Shown piece after piece: positions 8,378 through 15,179 of a stretch of DNA of 18,163 nucleotides. The stretch's first letter is position 1. Each line of letters begins with the position of its first letter. The position numbers were made by a program, and so were the translations under genes. The notes under the pieces were generated by a model, which saw only the letters and a program-made list of their open reading frames with translations, was not told the origin of the DNA and ran no database searches. The DNA lies in contig JAUUYW010000023.1 in assembly GCA_030590265.1 (NCBI GenBank), positions 1-18,163 on the forward strand. The letters run 5' to 3'. This DNA is from Candidatus Krumholzibacteriia bacterium (GTDB taxonomy: Bacteria; Krumholzibacteriota; Krumholzibacteriia; LZORAL124-64-63).

Positions 8378-9319
8378 TCAATTCCCTCGCAGCCGGTGCA
8401 GGTAATATTTATATCCGGCATAGTCAACCTCACGCAGGTAACCGTCGCGAAGTAGTTCCTCCACAATGGTCCAGGATTCTCCTACACTGTCCAACAATTC
8501 TGTGACCGCCTCAGCACGCATGGGATGGACAGCCGTCACTCCGAGCAGATTCTCCCGAGGGTCGCCCGCCGTTGAAAAAGTATTCCCTTCGTACCCCATC
8601 AAGTATTCCACGCCGCCTAACTGCTTTGCGAAGGCGGCGTAGCAGCCTACCAACCTTTCACTGCTCGGCGCTCTAACCCACGATCTGGCGGGCGGCCTTG
8701 TTGGGACCGCCAAGTAGGCCTTGTCTGGCTTGAGACGAGACAGAAAAACCGCCGTGTCCGCTGCATGGTGCACCGTGTCGTTCACATCGGCTACCAGCAT
8801 CGTTTCGGTCACGAGGGTTCCGTGGAACATGCTCCGGAAGACCACTAAACCCTCTAGAATATCAGACAGGTTCAGTTTTTTGTGGGGTCGATTCAGCCGG
8901 TGCCAGGCATCCTCATCCACCGTGTCCACCTTCAGGGACACCCAGTCGGCCGTTGCCAATTCCTGCCGGACATCCGGTAAACTCAGGAGTGAAGCATTCG
9001 TAATCACTGCGACGGGCAACTCGAATGTCCGCAAAAGCTTGATCACCCTCCCAAGGTGTATATCCAGGGTCGGCTCGCCTTCGGGTACAAAACTCAGAAA
9101 ATCGACAGCTTCCCCGTTCCGCTCAACTTCTTGCAGGCGATTGCCCACAGCACCGATGATTTCCTCCGGATTATAGAACTCCCGCCGCTTGACCTGCATG
9201 TCAAGTGTGTTACCGACTTGGCAATAGGCACATGCATAGGTGCACGTTTTCGGTGGAATATTGTTGATGCCCAGGCTCCTGCCTAGACGCCGCGATGGCA
9301 CTGGTCCATAAACTATCAT
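8378..9319 (-). CDS. Radical SAM enzyme (COG0731-like)
   Basis: This cytosolic protein of 313 residues opens with YGPVPSRRLGRSLGINNIPP and carries the radical SAM cluster motif Cys26-x3-Cys30-x2-Cys33 (CTYACAYCQVG). A GEPTLD glycine/Glu motif that contacts SAM follows near residue 80, then ITNASLL and SLKVDTVDE of the barrel. The last 70 or so residues (AVTELLDSVGESWTIVEELL...) look like a small winged-helix-type tail. By family it cleaves SAM at a 4Fe-4S cluster; the radical target is unknown. Similar proteins are found beside NifX/NifB-like domain proteins. The start at 9319 has AAGGGAAG upstream. It is 59 bases downstream of the exporter gene, in the same operon. Confidence 0.9.
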   Translation of the reverse strand: MIVYGPVPSRRLGRSLGINNIPPKTCTYACAYCQVGNTLDMQVKRREFYNPEEIIGAVGNRLQEVERNGEAVDFLSFVPEGEPTLDIHLGRVIKLLRTFELPVAVITNASLLSLPDVRQELATADWVSLKVDTVDEDAWHRLNRPHKKLNLSDILEGLVVFRSMFHGTLVTETMLVADVNDTVHHAADTAVFLSRLKPDKAYLAVPTRPPARSWVRAPSSERLVGCYAAFAKQLGGVEYLMGYEGNTFSTAGDPRENLLGVTAVHPMRAEAVTELLDSVGESWTIVEELLRDGYLREVDYAGYKYYLHRLRGN

Positions 9320-9378
9320 TCCGTCTTCCCTTCTCTGCGATGGCAGATCTCGGAGCTGGATCTGGATCGAATTGCCGG

Positions 9379-10386
9379 TCAGTATCCAAACAAAAGACCG
9401 AGCGTCCCAATACCCAGTCCAATCACAAAATTGATAAATTTCACTTGCATGAAACTTCGCCTAGAGTGTGCTAAAAGTGGCAACATGCCGTGGCCGTCCT
9501 GAACCACCGAACTGGCTAGAAGAATACTCAGCGGCACGGAACCCTGGACATAAAGTGTCAAGAAAACCAGATGGGGTCCGGATTCGGGTATCAGGCCCAC
9601 CAAACAAGCTATCACCAAGACGACCCAAAGACTTTCGCGGATGAGGCCCTCCAGATGGAGGTTCTCAGTCAGCACGTGCATGAGTAAGAGAGTACTGAAG
9701 GTCCAGGCAAATATTCGTGGCAGATGCTGCCTTGCTACGTGCTGCCAGAGGTGATGCGCCAGGAAATGCTCTGGAACCGTGCTGACGATGAACAAGGAAA
9801 CGATTGTCAGGGTCATGATCGTCAGCCGGATCCAGTTCCATTCGCCGGGCCCTATCCGACCGCTACCCACCACGACGATCAAGGCAACCAGAATTGTCAT
9901 CAACACCCCACGCACCAGAGTCATCTCTTTGAGCTGATGCATGATCCGCCCGTGGCTGAAGCACCGGCATTGCTCATTGTCGTGGACCTGAAGACCGATG
10001 CATCTGCTGCTCCGATCGCGAGCGAAGACATCGGTGAGGGCTCTGGCGAGGATTCCCAAGATCAGCAATGCAAGGCTCAACAGGACCGCTTGCCGTGGCA
10101 TCACCGCCAACATCACGAAAGCCTCGTCTCCACTGGTGGCGATCATGGCAGTAACCAGAGCGCCAAGGGAAAACAAACGGTGAGTATACATCCCCACAAC
10201 CATGAAGGCGCCCAGGCAACCAGGAGTCACTCCCAACAATGCTGCCACCAGGTATTGTTTCCAGCGATTCCGGGCCAGGCCATCCTGCCACAAGCCTCTG
10301 GTAAAGACGTTTGCATACTCAATCACCAGCATCATCACGAACACGAAACCCGTGATACTCAAGGTTTGGCTAAAGACGCTGCTCAC
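9379..10386 (-). CDS. Putative 10-TM heavy-metal exporter / manganese-transporter-like permease
   Basis: This polytopic inner-membrane protein of 335 residues resembles the putative heavy-metal exporter family (PF11449, as I recall it). The GTG at 10386 is chosen as start because GGAAGGAG lies five bases upstream and it leaves a 28-base gap after the NifX-like gene. The longer frame overlaps that gene. Likely functional residues in or near membrane helices are Glu23/Asn26, TPGC (54-57), SGDE (85-88), IPESGPH (266-272) and QDGHG (296-300). Between helices, residues 129-150 form a polar loop with Cys129, His135, Cys140, Cys142, His145 and His150, a plausible metal sensor or relay. The metal is not known; manganese, iron or another transition metal are all possible. 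It is part of the seven-gene operon. Confidence 0.82.
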   Translation of the reverse strand: MSSVFSQTLSITGFVFVMMLVIEYANVFTRGLWQDGLARNRWKQYLVAALLGVTPGCLGAFMVVGMYTHRLFSLGALVTAMIATSGDEAFVMLAVMPRQAVLLSLALLILGILARALTDVFARDRSSRCIGLQVHDNEQCRCFSHGRIMHQLKEMTLVRGVLMTILVALIVVVGSGRIGPGEWNWIRLTIMTLTIVSLFIVSTVPEHFLAHHLWQHVARQHLPRIFAWTFSTLLLMHVLTENLHLEGLIRESLWVVLVIACLVGLIPESGPHLVFLTLYVQGSVPLSILLASSVVQDGHGMLPLLAHSRRSFMQVKFINFVIGLGIGTLGLLFGY

Positions 10387-10414
10387 GAATGCTCCTTCCC
10401 AGGGCGGCCTCGGA

Positions 10415-10813
10415 TCAACCGTCACGCCAATCCAGGAAACCTCTTTCACCACCCACACCGTGCTCCGCCACAATCTTCGGATAGCGCCCCACCAGCATAT
10501 CGAGACCGTCACTGATCTTGTCGTGGGAGGCCAAAACGCAGACGAAGTGCTTTTTGATTCGCATGATGTTCGGTCCGAAGACCTTGGCTATGGTCACCTG
10601 AACTCCCTGTTCAACAAGGAGTCCTACAATTCCTTTGGCTTTTTTGGGGTCCGCATGGCCTTCCTCTTCATCCAAATTATTGGTCACCCGACCGACATAC
10701 TCGTATCCGGATCCCGAAATTTCGAAGATCTCGTAGAACTCGGCATCACCGAAATGTCTGCCCATAAAACACTCACCACAATCGGTCGCAACCGCCAATC
10801 TCATTGTCTCCAT
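10415..10813 (-). CDS. Dinitrogenase iron-molybdenum cofactor (NifX/NifB-like) domain protein
   Basis: This 132-residue cytosolic protein has the fold of NifX, NafY, the NifB C-terminus and the 'orange protein'. It begins RLAVATDCGECFMGRHFGDAEFYEIF and has the later segment GIVGLLVEQGVQVTIAKVFGPN typical of the family. Cys12, Cys15 and His20 lie at the usual edge of the binding cleft. Such proteins carry metal clusters or cofactor precursors. No nitrogenase genes are present here, so another metal cluster is likelier than FeMo-co. The ATG at 10813 has AAAGGA eight bases upstream; a second in-frame ATG three codons later is less well placed. It is followed by the metal exporter after 28 bases, which supports a metal role. 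Confidence 0.88.
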   Translation of the reverse strand: METMRLAVATDCGECFMGRHFGDAEFYEIFEISGSGYEYVGRVTNNLDEEEGHADPKKAKGIVGLLVEQGVQVTIAKVFGPNIMRIKKHFVCVLASHDKISDGLDMLVGRYPKIVAEHGVGGERGFLDWRDG

Positions 10814-10834
10814 GGATCAAATCCTTTGAAATTT

Positions 10835-10885
10835 CTACAGCTCACCATTCCGATAGGCCTCCAAGGCCTCCTTGATGGTCGTCAT
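10835..10885 (-). CDS. Possible 16-residue microprotein MTTIKEALEAYRNGEL
   Basis: In the 91-base gap between the zinc-ribbon and NifX-like genes, a short frame starts at ATG 10885, 19 bases after the previous stop, and ends TAG 21 bases before the next start. The peptide would be helical and polar. The ribosome site is poor (AAAGG is 14 bases away). It could be a coupling peptide, the relic of a longer gene, or chance. Confidence 0.2.
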   Translation of the reverse strand: MTTIKEALEAYRNGEL

Positions 10886-10904
10886 TCCCGTACTATGTCT
10901 GCCT

Positions 10905-11138
10905 TTACGTCTTGGACTTGTTGAGCAGTTCTTCACGTATCATTGTCCGCCCACATTCAGGACATTTCAGTTTGGTGCACTTCAAACCCCGTTCGTGGGG
11001 AACTTTCTTTCCGCATCCCGCGCACACACAAAAGCCGCCGGCTCCGAATGCACCCCCTTTGTTTCGACCGCCGCCGCCGCCAAAAGATCCCATTCCACCG
11101 CCACCTTGGCCGCCGCCCATTCCTTTACCACCAGGCAT
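10905..11138 (-). CDS. Glycine-rich small zinc-ribbon protein
   Basis: This 77-residue protein has two parts. Residues 1-35 are almost only Gly, Met, Ser, Phe and a few basic residues (MGGGQGGGGMGSFGGGGG), likely disordered. Residues 37-62 hold a double-knuckle zinc ribbon: Cys39-x2-Cys42 (CAGCGKKVPHERG) and Cys59-x2-Cys62 (CPECGRTM), with further Cys37 and Cys54. A metal site is strongly implied, zinc or perhaps iron; no enzymatic role is seen. Small proteins of this plan are common neighbours of DUF5320 and NifX-like genes in anaerobes. The start at 11138 has GGAGG four bases upstream. It lies 45 bases after the DUF5320-like gene in the operon. Confidence 0.8.
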   Translation of the reverse strand: MPGGKGMGGGQGGGGMGSFGGGGGRNKGGAFGAGGFCVCAGCGKKVPHERGLKCTKLKCPECGRTMIREELLNKSKT

Positions 11139-11183
11139 GATGCCTCCGTTTCTTTTATTGCTGGGAACTCAAAGTTCTAAGTC

Positions 11184-11495
11184 TTAATCCTGAGACCCAG
11201 CGATCCGCTCCTCAAGGACCTTGAGCTGCTCTTTTAATGACGCCAATTCATCAACCAGGTCGGATCGATATGCACCCGGATCGTAGGCCTGGGCAACATC
11301 GAAACCTTGTGCTGAATAATTACGATATCCCCTTCCTCGACCAAAACCCCGACCTCTCCCATATCCGAACCCCGCTCCACCCCGAGGGGGTGAGTCCGAC
11401 CTGAATCCTGGCCCATCGAACCCGGCGCAGTAACCCAATCCACGGCCAGTGAGTGACCCCATCCCATTGGGGCCTCTTTTGTCTCCTCTTGGCAT
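11184..11495 (-). CDS. DUF5320-type Gly/Arg-rich protein
   Basis: This 103-residue protein has the DUF5320 signature at its N-terminus (MPRGDKRGPNGMGSLTGRG, then LGYCAGF). A central Gly/Arg/Tyr/Phe-rich stretch follows (about 38-60, GFGYGRGRGFGRGRGYR), and a short C-terminal coiled coil (about 80-100, LVDELASLKEQLKVLEERI). The start at 11495 is set by AGGAGG seven bases upstream; an extension back to 11549 has no ribosome site. The biochemical role of the family is unknown. It is repeatedly seen with dinitrogenase-type domain proteins and metal-cluster ATPases. Here it is the first gene of the minus-strand operon, so the operon promoter should lie in 11496 and beyond; I found no convincing -35/-10 pair. 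Confidence 0.82.
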   Translation of the reverse strand: MPRGDKRGPNGMGSLTGRGLGYCAGFDGPGFRSDSPPRGGAGFGYGRGRGFGRGRGYRNYSAQGFDVAQAYDPGAYRSDLVDELASLKEQLKVLEERIAGSQD

Positions 11496-11868
11496 TTCTT
11501 TACCTCCTATGGCGACTATGATTGTGATAAAAGCAGTTCCCATGAACATGCCTTCCAGCTAGATCAACAAGATTCGATGATTCGCAGTTAGGGCTTTGAT
11601 CCAAGTCCACAGCACAGACATTATTGAACATATGTCCGTAATCACGGCCTCGAATCAGAAGTTTTCTTGATGTGTATTTCACCAACTTCAATCCCCAGAT
11701 ACATACCCTAACCCACCAGCATGAAGTCGAATAACGAGGAAAGGCAGGGGTCAAATCAATTTTTTTTTGGGCTCGGCATCAGGGCTCTCCTTTGGATTCT
11801 TATTATTAGTTAAGCACATATGTGCACAACGGCAAGAATAATTTTTCCCACTAGGGCAATGCACTCCC
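11496..11868. other. Non-coding stretch upstream of the DUF5320 operon
   Basis: There is no convincing gene in these 373 bases. The region is AT-richer than its surroundings. It holds a run of nine T near 11760-11768 and a perfect 12-base palindrome GCACATATGTGC at 11814-11825. The minus strand has short open stretches without family resemblance or good ribosome sites. The operon promoter and any operator should lie here. The decayed sorting-domain copy begins at its right end. Confidence 0.6.
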
Positions 11869-12024
11869 TTTTTTTCCAGCAACTTTGAGACTGTGGGAGG
11901 TTTGAAAACCATTCCATGGCGTGGCAAGTAAAATTGAGGTGCAGCGGCTCTCACTAGTGTTTATCTTTATCATCTGGAAACTCCAGGCGGGCGCGGTTCC
12001 GGCCGCATGATCATGTTGAAATAA
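11869..12024 (+). pseudogene. Decayed copy of a FlgD-like sorting-domain 3' end
   Basis: This stretch aligns without gaps to 4976-5131, the last part of the secreted hydrolase gene, at a constant offset of 6893 bases. Read in the same frame it gives GAAALTSVYLYH and then the same C-terminal tail ending GRMIMLK and a TAA. In-frame TAA (11929-11931) and TGA (11935-11937) interrupt it, and no start or body of a gene is attached. Similarity rises from about 73 percent at its 5' end to complete identity over the last 44 bases. It may be the stub of a lost secreted-protein gene or a partial duplication. It lies 30 bases before the cytochrome start. Confidence 0.88.
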
Positions 12025-12026
12025 CA
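11983..12026 (+). repeat. Direct repeat, right copy (tail of the decayed sorting domain)
   Basis: Identical over 44 bases to 5090-5133, same orientation. Identity ends two bases after the stop codon in both copies. Beyond it the sequences diverge. Confidence 0.95.
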
Positions 12027-12054
12027 TTTCAAAATTGACGGAGATAATAAAAAA

Positions 12055-12753
12055 GTGAATCTACCGATATGCCCATTCCGGACCTCAATTGCTGCTATGG
12101 TTGTGATGGTTTTTTTTGCAATGGTTGCAAACCCGACCCAGGCCGAATATCCCAACCCCAAAACCCATGACTACGACCCTGATAATGGCGAAGAGATCAA
12201 CGAATTGTGTGCAGGATGCCATGGTGAATATGGCCAGGGTGGTGGCGATGGAGAATACCCGCGTCTGGCCGGATTGCCCGCCAAATACCTGGCCAAGCAG
12301 CTGCATCAGTTCAAGATCCAGGAACGCAACAGCGTGGCCATGTCCATGTATGCCACGGATCGGGAGATCTCGGCTACCGATTTGCTGGATATATCCATTT
12401 ACCTGGCCGAGCTGAAACTTCTGACCATCATGCCGGATTTTACACCCGAGACCAGTTCATTGGAAAAGCTTCAAACTGCCCGGCAGGTTTTCAATGTGGC
12501 TCGCTTTGACGGGGATGTTGAAAAGGGGCAGGAAATTTTCTCCACCCAGTGTACCAAGTGCCATGGAAAAGATGGTTTGGGCAGGGGTTCAACGCCCCAA
12601 TTGGTGGGCCAGTATACGGAATATTTGCGGGTCCAGATTGGCGACTATCAAAGCGGCAAGCGGACCAACAAACGCATGGACAAGTACATCATGCCTTTGA
12701 CGGCAAAAGATATTGAAGCGCTGTTGGCGTATTTATCGGTGGCGGATGATTGA
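12055..12753 (+). CDS. Periplasmic dihaem cytochrome c (c4-like)
   Basis: This 232-residue electron carrier starts at a GTG. Residues 9-30 are a Sec signal peptide (basic R9, hydrophobic AAMVVMVFFAMVA, cleavage after TQA). Two class-I haem c domains follow: CAGCH at 52-56 with PRLAGLPAKYLAKQL after it and Met96 or Met98 as likely axial ligand, and CTKCH at 166-170 with PQLVGQYTEYLRVQ and a later MPL (around 216) as ligand. The tandem layout matches cytochrome c4 and related dihaem proteins that shuttle electrons between the cytochrome bc complex and terminal oxidases. GGAG lies 11 bases before the GTG, a rather long spacing, but no better start exists. It is a single gene converging on the protease gene with only seven bases between stops. 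Confidence 0.92.
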   Translation: MNLPICPFRTSIAAMVVMVFFAMVANPTQAEYPNPKTHDYDPDNGEEINELCAGCHGEYGQGGGDGEYPRLAGLPAKYLAKQLHQFKIQERNSVAMSMYATDREISATDLLDISIYLAELKLLTIMPDFTPETSSLEKLQTARQVFNVARFDGDVEKGQEIFSTQCTKCHGKDGLGRGSTPQLVGQYTEYLRVQIGDYQSGKRTNKRMDKYIMPLTAKDIEALLAYLSVADD

Positions 12754-12760
12754 TGAGGGA

Positions 12761-14410
12761 TTACCTCAACCGTATCACCTGTCCTTTGGCTGTTCTATCG
12801 CCAGCTTCCAGATAGAACAGATACAAACCAGCTGGGGTCGGTCGGCCATTGTCATCCAAGCCGTTCCAGACTAAAGAATTTTCCCCGCCATTTCCAGCAA
12901 ACTCTCCGAGGTCACTAACCAAATAGCCTTTGATGTTGAACACCCTGGCCCGCACCGTTTCGGCTTGGTTCAGGTAGTAGATCAGCTCCACCGTCACGAT
13001 GAAAGGGTTTGGAGTTGCCGAGGCCAAATAAAGGTCCAATTCACCGGGCGGCAGGGGTTCGGGCTCAGGATCCACCACTCCCAATCGACTCAAAAACATG
13101 ACTCCGGTTCCGGCTGGATCCAGGTAATCCCGCAATCGGGTTTCGGGTGTGCCGTCTCCTTCCCAAGAGATGAAAATTCGGCCGTACCAATCAGATAGGT
13201 CGTTGCCACAGGCCGCCCAGCCACCGTGTAGCTGACCGACAATTCGATGGTCAGCATTGAAAATGGGTGACCCGCTGGAGCCGCCTTCGGTGGTGCCCAA
13301 ATCCCAATCCGTAACCCGCAGGTGTGTGCCGTTTCCTGGAACCGGATTCTCTAGATAAGTGGTGATGGTCAGGGGATCGTCTTCAAAACTGATGCTCTTT
13401 TCATCCGTACTTGGATGATGAATACCCACGGCACTGGTCGGCACAGTGTTGGAGCGATCCCACCCGGCGTAGGTCACACCAAAAACTGCATCAGGACTTT
13501 CATCCAATTCCACCAGCTTGAAATCAGAAGTGGGACTGGCAGCCAGCAGTTCACTGCCATGATTGAACTCGGTCAAGGTTCCACCACCATGCTGACCACA
13601 GGTCGGACTTTCGTAGTTCCAGTAAACAACCATGGTGACCACATTGCTCGCACTGACCGGACAATGGTTGGCGGTCAAAAACAGCGGCCTTTCGTCCTCG
13701 TCCGTATTGTTGACCAAAACTCCTGAGCAACGTTGGATACCACCCACACTGTACATGCCGATACTGGCAATATCATCACGCCAGTCATCACCTTCATCAC
13801 AAATGACATCAATATTGCAGGCACCACTTTTGTCGGAAAAATCTTCTCCAAAACCACGGTAGCCGCAGCTCACCCGGCCCAGCTCCAGACTTACTTTTTG
13901 GCGATCCGCAGGGGCCATTTCCAATTCGATGACCAATTCGCTGGTCAGCAGGATGGGCGTCCACAATTGACCGCTGGAACGGTTGTCATCGGAGTCAAAA
14001 TGGAATACAGGGCCTGTGCCATCGGCAGCATACATCAACAGGGTTGCACTCGGGGGAAGGTGGTAGCTGATGAAACCCAGGTTGAGGGAAAGAGCTTCCG
14101 GACAGGCAAATCGGTGGCGCCAAAGCAGCCGGCCATCATTCATGGTCTCCCAGGTTCCGCTGTTGTCGGGAGTGAGTTGCACATCCTGGGCCACGGCAAA
14201 ACGAAATGGCAGGCCTTCTTCATCCCGAAGGATGTCTTCCTCGGCCAAAAGGGAAGTATCCAGAGCTGGAAAAGACCTCAGTTGGACCTGCTGCAGGGCT
14301 TGGCTCTGCACCGCCGGAACTCCGCCAATTCCACCCGCCAATGTGGAGCCGGTCCATAACAGCATCATTCCCAGGAGAAAAACAGTTTGGGAAATTTTGT
14401 GAATGTTCAT
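12761..14410 (-). CDS. Secreted trypsin-fold serine protease (lysyl-endopeptidase-like) with C-terminal sorting domain
   Basis: This 549-residue protein has a signal peptide (residues 8-25, cleavage near LAG), an N-terminal region of about 170 residues that may be a propeptide, a protease domain (about 215-440) and a FlgD-like sorting domain (about 460-549; ATPNPFIVTVELIYYL opening, PAGLYLFYLEAG near the end). The triad is visible: His249 (FLTANHC), Asp296 (TSDFKLVEL) and Ser379 (EGGSSGSPIF). SVGGIQRCSGVLVNNT before the His resembles Achromobacter lysyl endopeptidase, as do several paired cysteines. Lysine specificity is not proved. The start at 14410 lies seven bases after the upstream stop, so translation is likely coupled. 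A longer frame to 14476 overlaps the PAP2-like gene. It is the last gene of the five-gene operon. Confidence 0.92.
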   Translation of the reverse strand: MNIHKISQTVFLLGMMLLWTGSTLAGGIGGVPAVQSQALQQVQLRSFPALDTSLLAEEDILRDEEGLPFRFAVAQDVQLTPDNSGTWETMNDGRLLWRHRFACPEALSLNLGFISYHLPPSATLLMYAADGTGPVFHFDSDDNRSSGQLWTPILLTSELVIELEMAPADRQKVSLELGRVSCGYRGFGEDFSDKSGACNIDVICDEGDDWRDDIASIGMYSVGGIQRCSGVLVNNTDEDERPLFLTANHCPVSASNVVTMVVYWNYESPTCGQHGGGTLTEFNHGSELLAASPTSDFKLVELDESPDAVFGVTYAGWDRSNTVPTSAVGIHHPSTDEKSISFEDDPLTITTYLENPVPGNGTHLRVTDWDLGTTEGGSSGSPIFNADHRIVGQLHGGWAACGNDLSDWYGRIFISWEGDGTPETRLRDYLDPAGTGVMFLSRLGVVDPEPEPLPPGELDLYLASATPNPFIVTVELIYYLNQAETVRARVFNIKGYLVSDLGEFAGNGGENSLVWNGLDDNGRPTPAGLYLFYLEAGDRTAKGQVIRLR

Positions 14411-14417
14411 GATGTTC

Positions 14418-15158
14418 TCAATCCTCTTCTGAAATTTCAGGAAGGGCGACGGGCGGCAATTTTTCCAGTTCATCATCGGCCACGGCCGAGACGGCGTTCC
14501 AGGCTATGGTCCAACCCAGAATGATCTGGGAAAGGTAATGTTTTCGATCATTGAGCCGGGACCAGCCGGTCAGGACCGAAGCGAAGCGGGCGCCCTGGCG
14601 CACGGGCATCAGGTTGTGCCTTTTGGCCAGGGTCAGCCAGGGAACTGCCCCGATGAAGGCGTGTCCGGAGGCTGAATTGGCGGCCTTCATGGGGTGCCAG
14701 CGCGGGTTGCCATCATCAGACGATGGGCGGTTCGCTCCAAGGCCACGCTGCAAGGTCCACAACACAGGCAAACCTACCACCATGGCCTCAAAATTAGCCC
14801 TCCCCCAGCGGGTGAAAGAGTTGCTGCGCACCCAGGCATCCATGGCACCGACCAGGGCCCAGTTGCCGAACCAAAAGCGCTCGCCACCAAATTTGAAAAC
14901 CTGGGACAGGTTGTCACTAACTTTGTTGCGGATTGTGCCTGAATGCAGCCCTTCGATGGCTTCGTCCGCACCCGAGTAGGCCAGGAGACCGGCACCTGCC
15001 AGGGCGATTCCCAGCTTGAGAAAAGAACGGCGACCATAGTTCTTTTTCCACTGTCCACCTGTTCCCTTGAACAACGGTTTTGCACCTGTATTTCGCCGGC
15101 CAAGGGCGGGCATAATGAGCAAGGCGCAAACAATTGACAGGGCGAAAACAATCAGCAC
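14418..15158 (-). CDS. PAP2-like (phosphatidic acid phosphatase-related) membrane protein with altered catalytic site
   Basis: This membrane protein of 246 residues begins at a GTG with GGAG eight bases upstream. A first hydrophobic helix (2-19) and a second (48-62) flank a basic region with GRRSFLKLG (42-50). The PAP2 signature is recognisable: GANRP (141-145), ASGHAF (163-168) and GWSRLNDRKHYLSQ (198-211). In the usual KX6RP...SGH...SRX5HX3D pattern the RP, SGH, SR and His207 are kept. The leading Lys is absent and the final Asp is Gln211. The family removes phosphate from lipids or related compounds at the membrane. Here activity is uncertain because the residue that polarises the nucleophilic His is changed. 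It lies 21 bases after the flavoenzyme gene. Confidence 0.75.
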   Translation of the reverse strand: MLIVFALSIVCALLIMPALGRRNTGAKPLFKGTGGQWKKNYGRRSFLKLGIALAGAGLLAYSGADEAIEGLHSGTIRNKVSDNLSQVFKFGGERFWFGNWALVGAMDAWVRSNSFTRWGRANFEAMVVGLPVLWTLQRGLGANRPSSDDGNPRWHPMKAANSASGHAFIGAVPWLTLAKRHNLMPVRQGARFASVLTGWSRLNDRKHYLSQIILGWTIAWNAVSAVADDELEKLPPVALPEISEED

Positions 15159-15179
15159 TCGGGAGTCTCCGTTTCTCAG

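Noticed and set aside
9724..10515. A 263-codon plus-strand frame rich in His and Gln
   Set aside because: Mirror of the membrane exporter gene. Hydrophobic codons read backwards give His, Gln and Asn.
5147..11495. Nitrogenase-related gene cluster
   Set aside because: A NifX/NifB-like domain protein is present, but no nifHDK, nifEN or full NifB was seen, so nitrogen fixation is not supported.
11500..11754. An 84-codon minus-strand frame upstream of DUF5320
   Set aside because: No recognisable family and no ribosome site. It runs into the start of the DUF5320-like gene without a sensible relation to it.
11745..11770. GGGGTCAAATC followed by a T run, reminiscent of sequences beside IS200/RAYT transposases
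   Set aside because: No transposase reading frame or matching terminal hairpin lies nearby, so no mobile element can be claimed.
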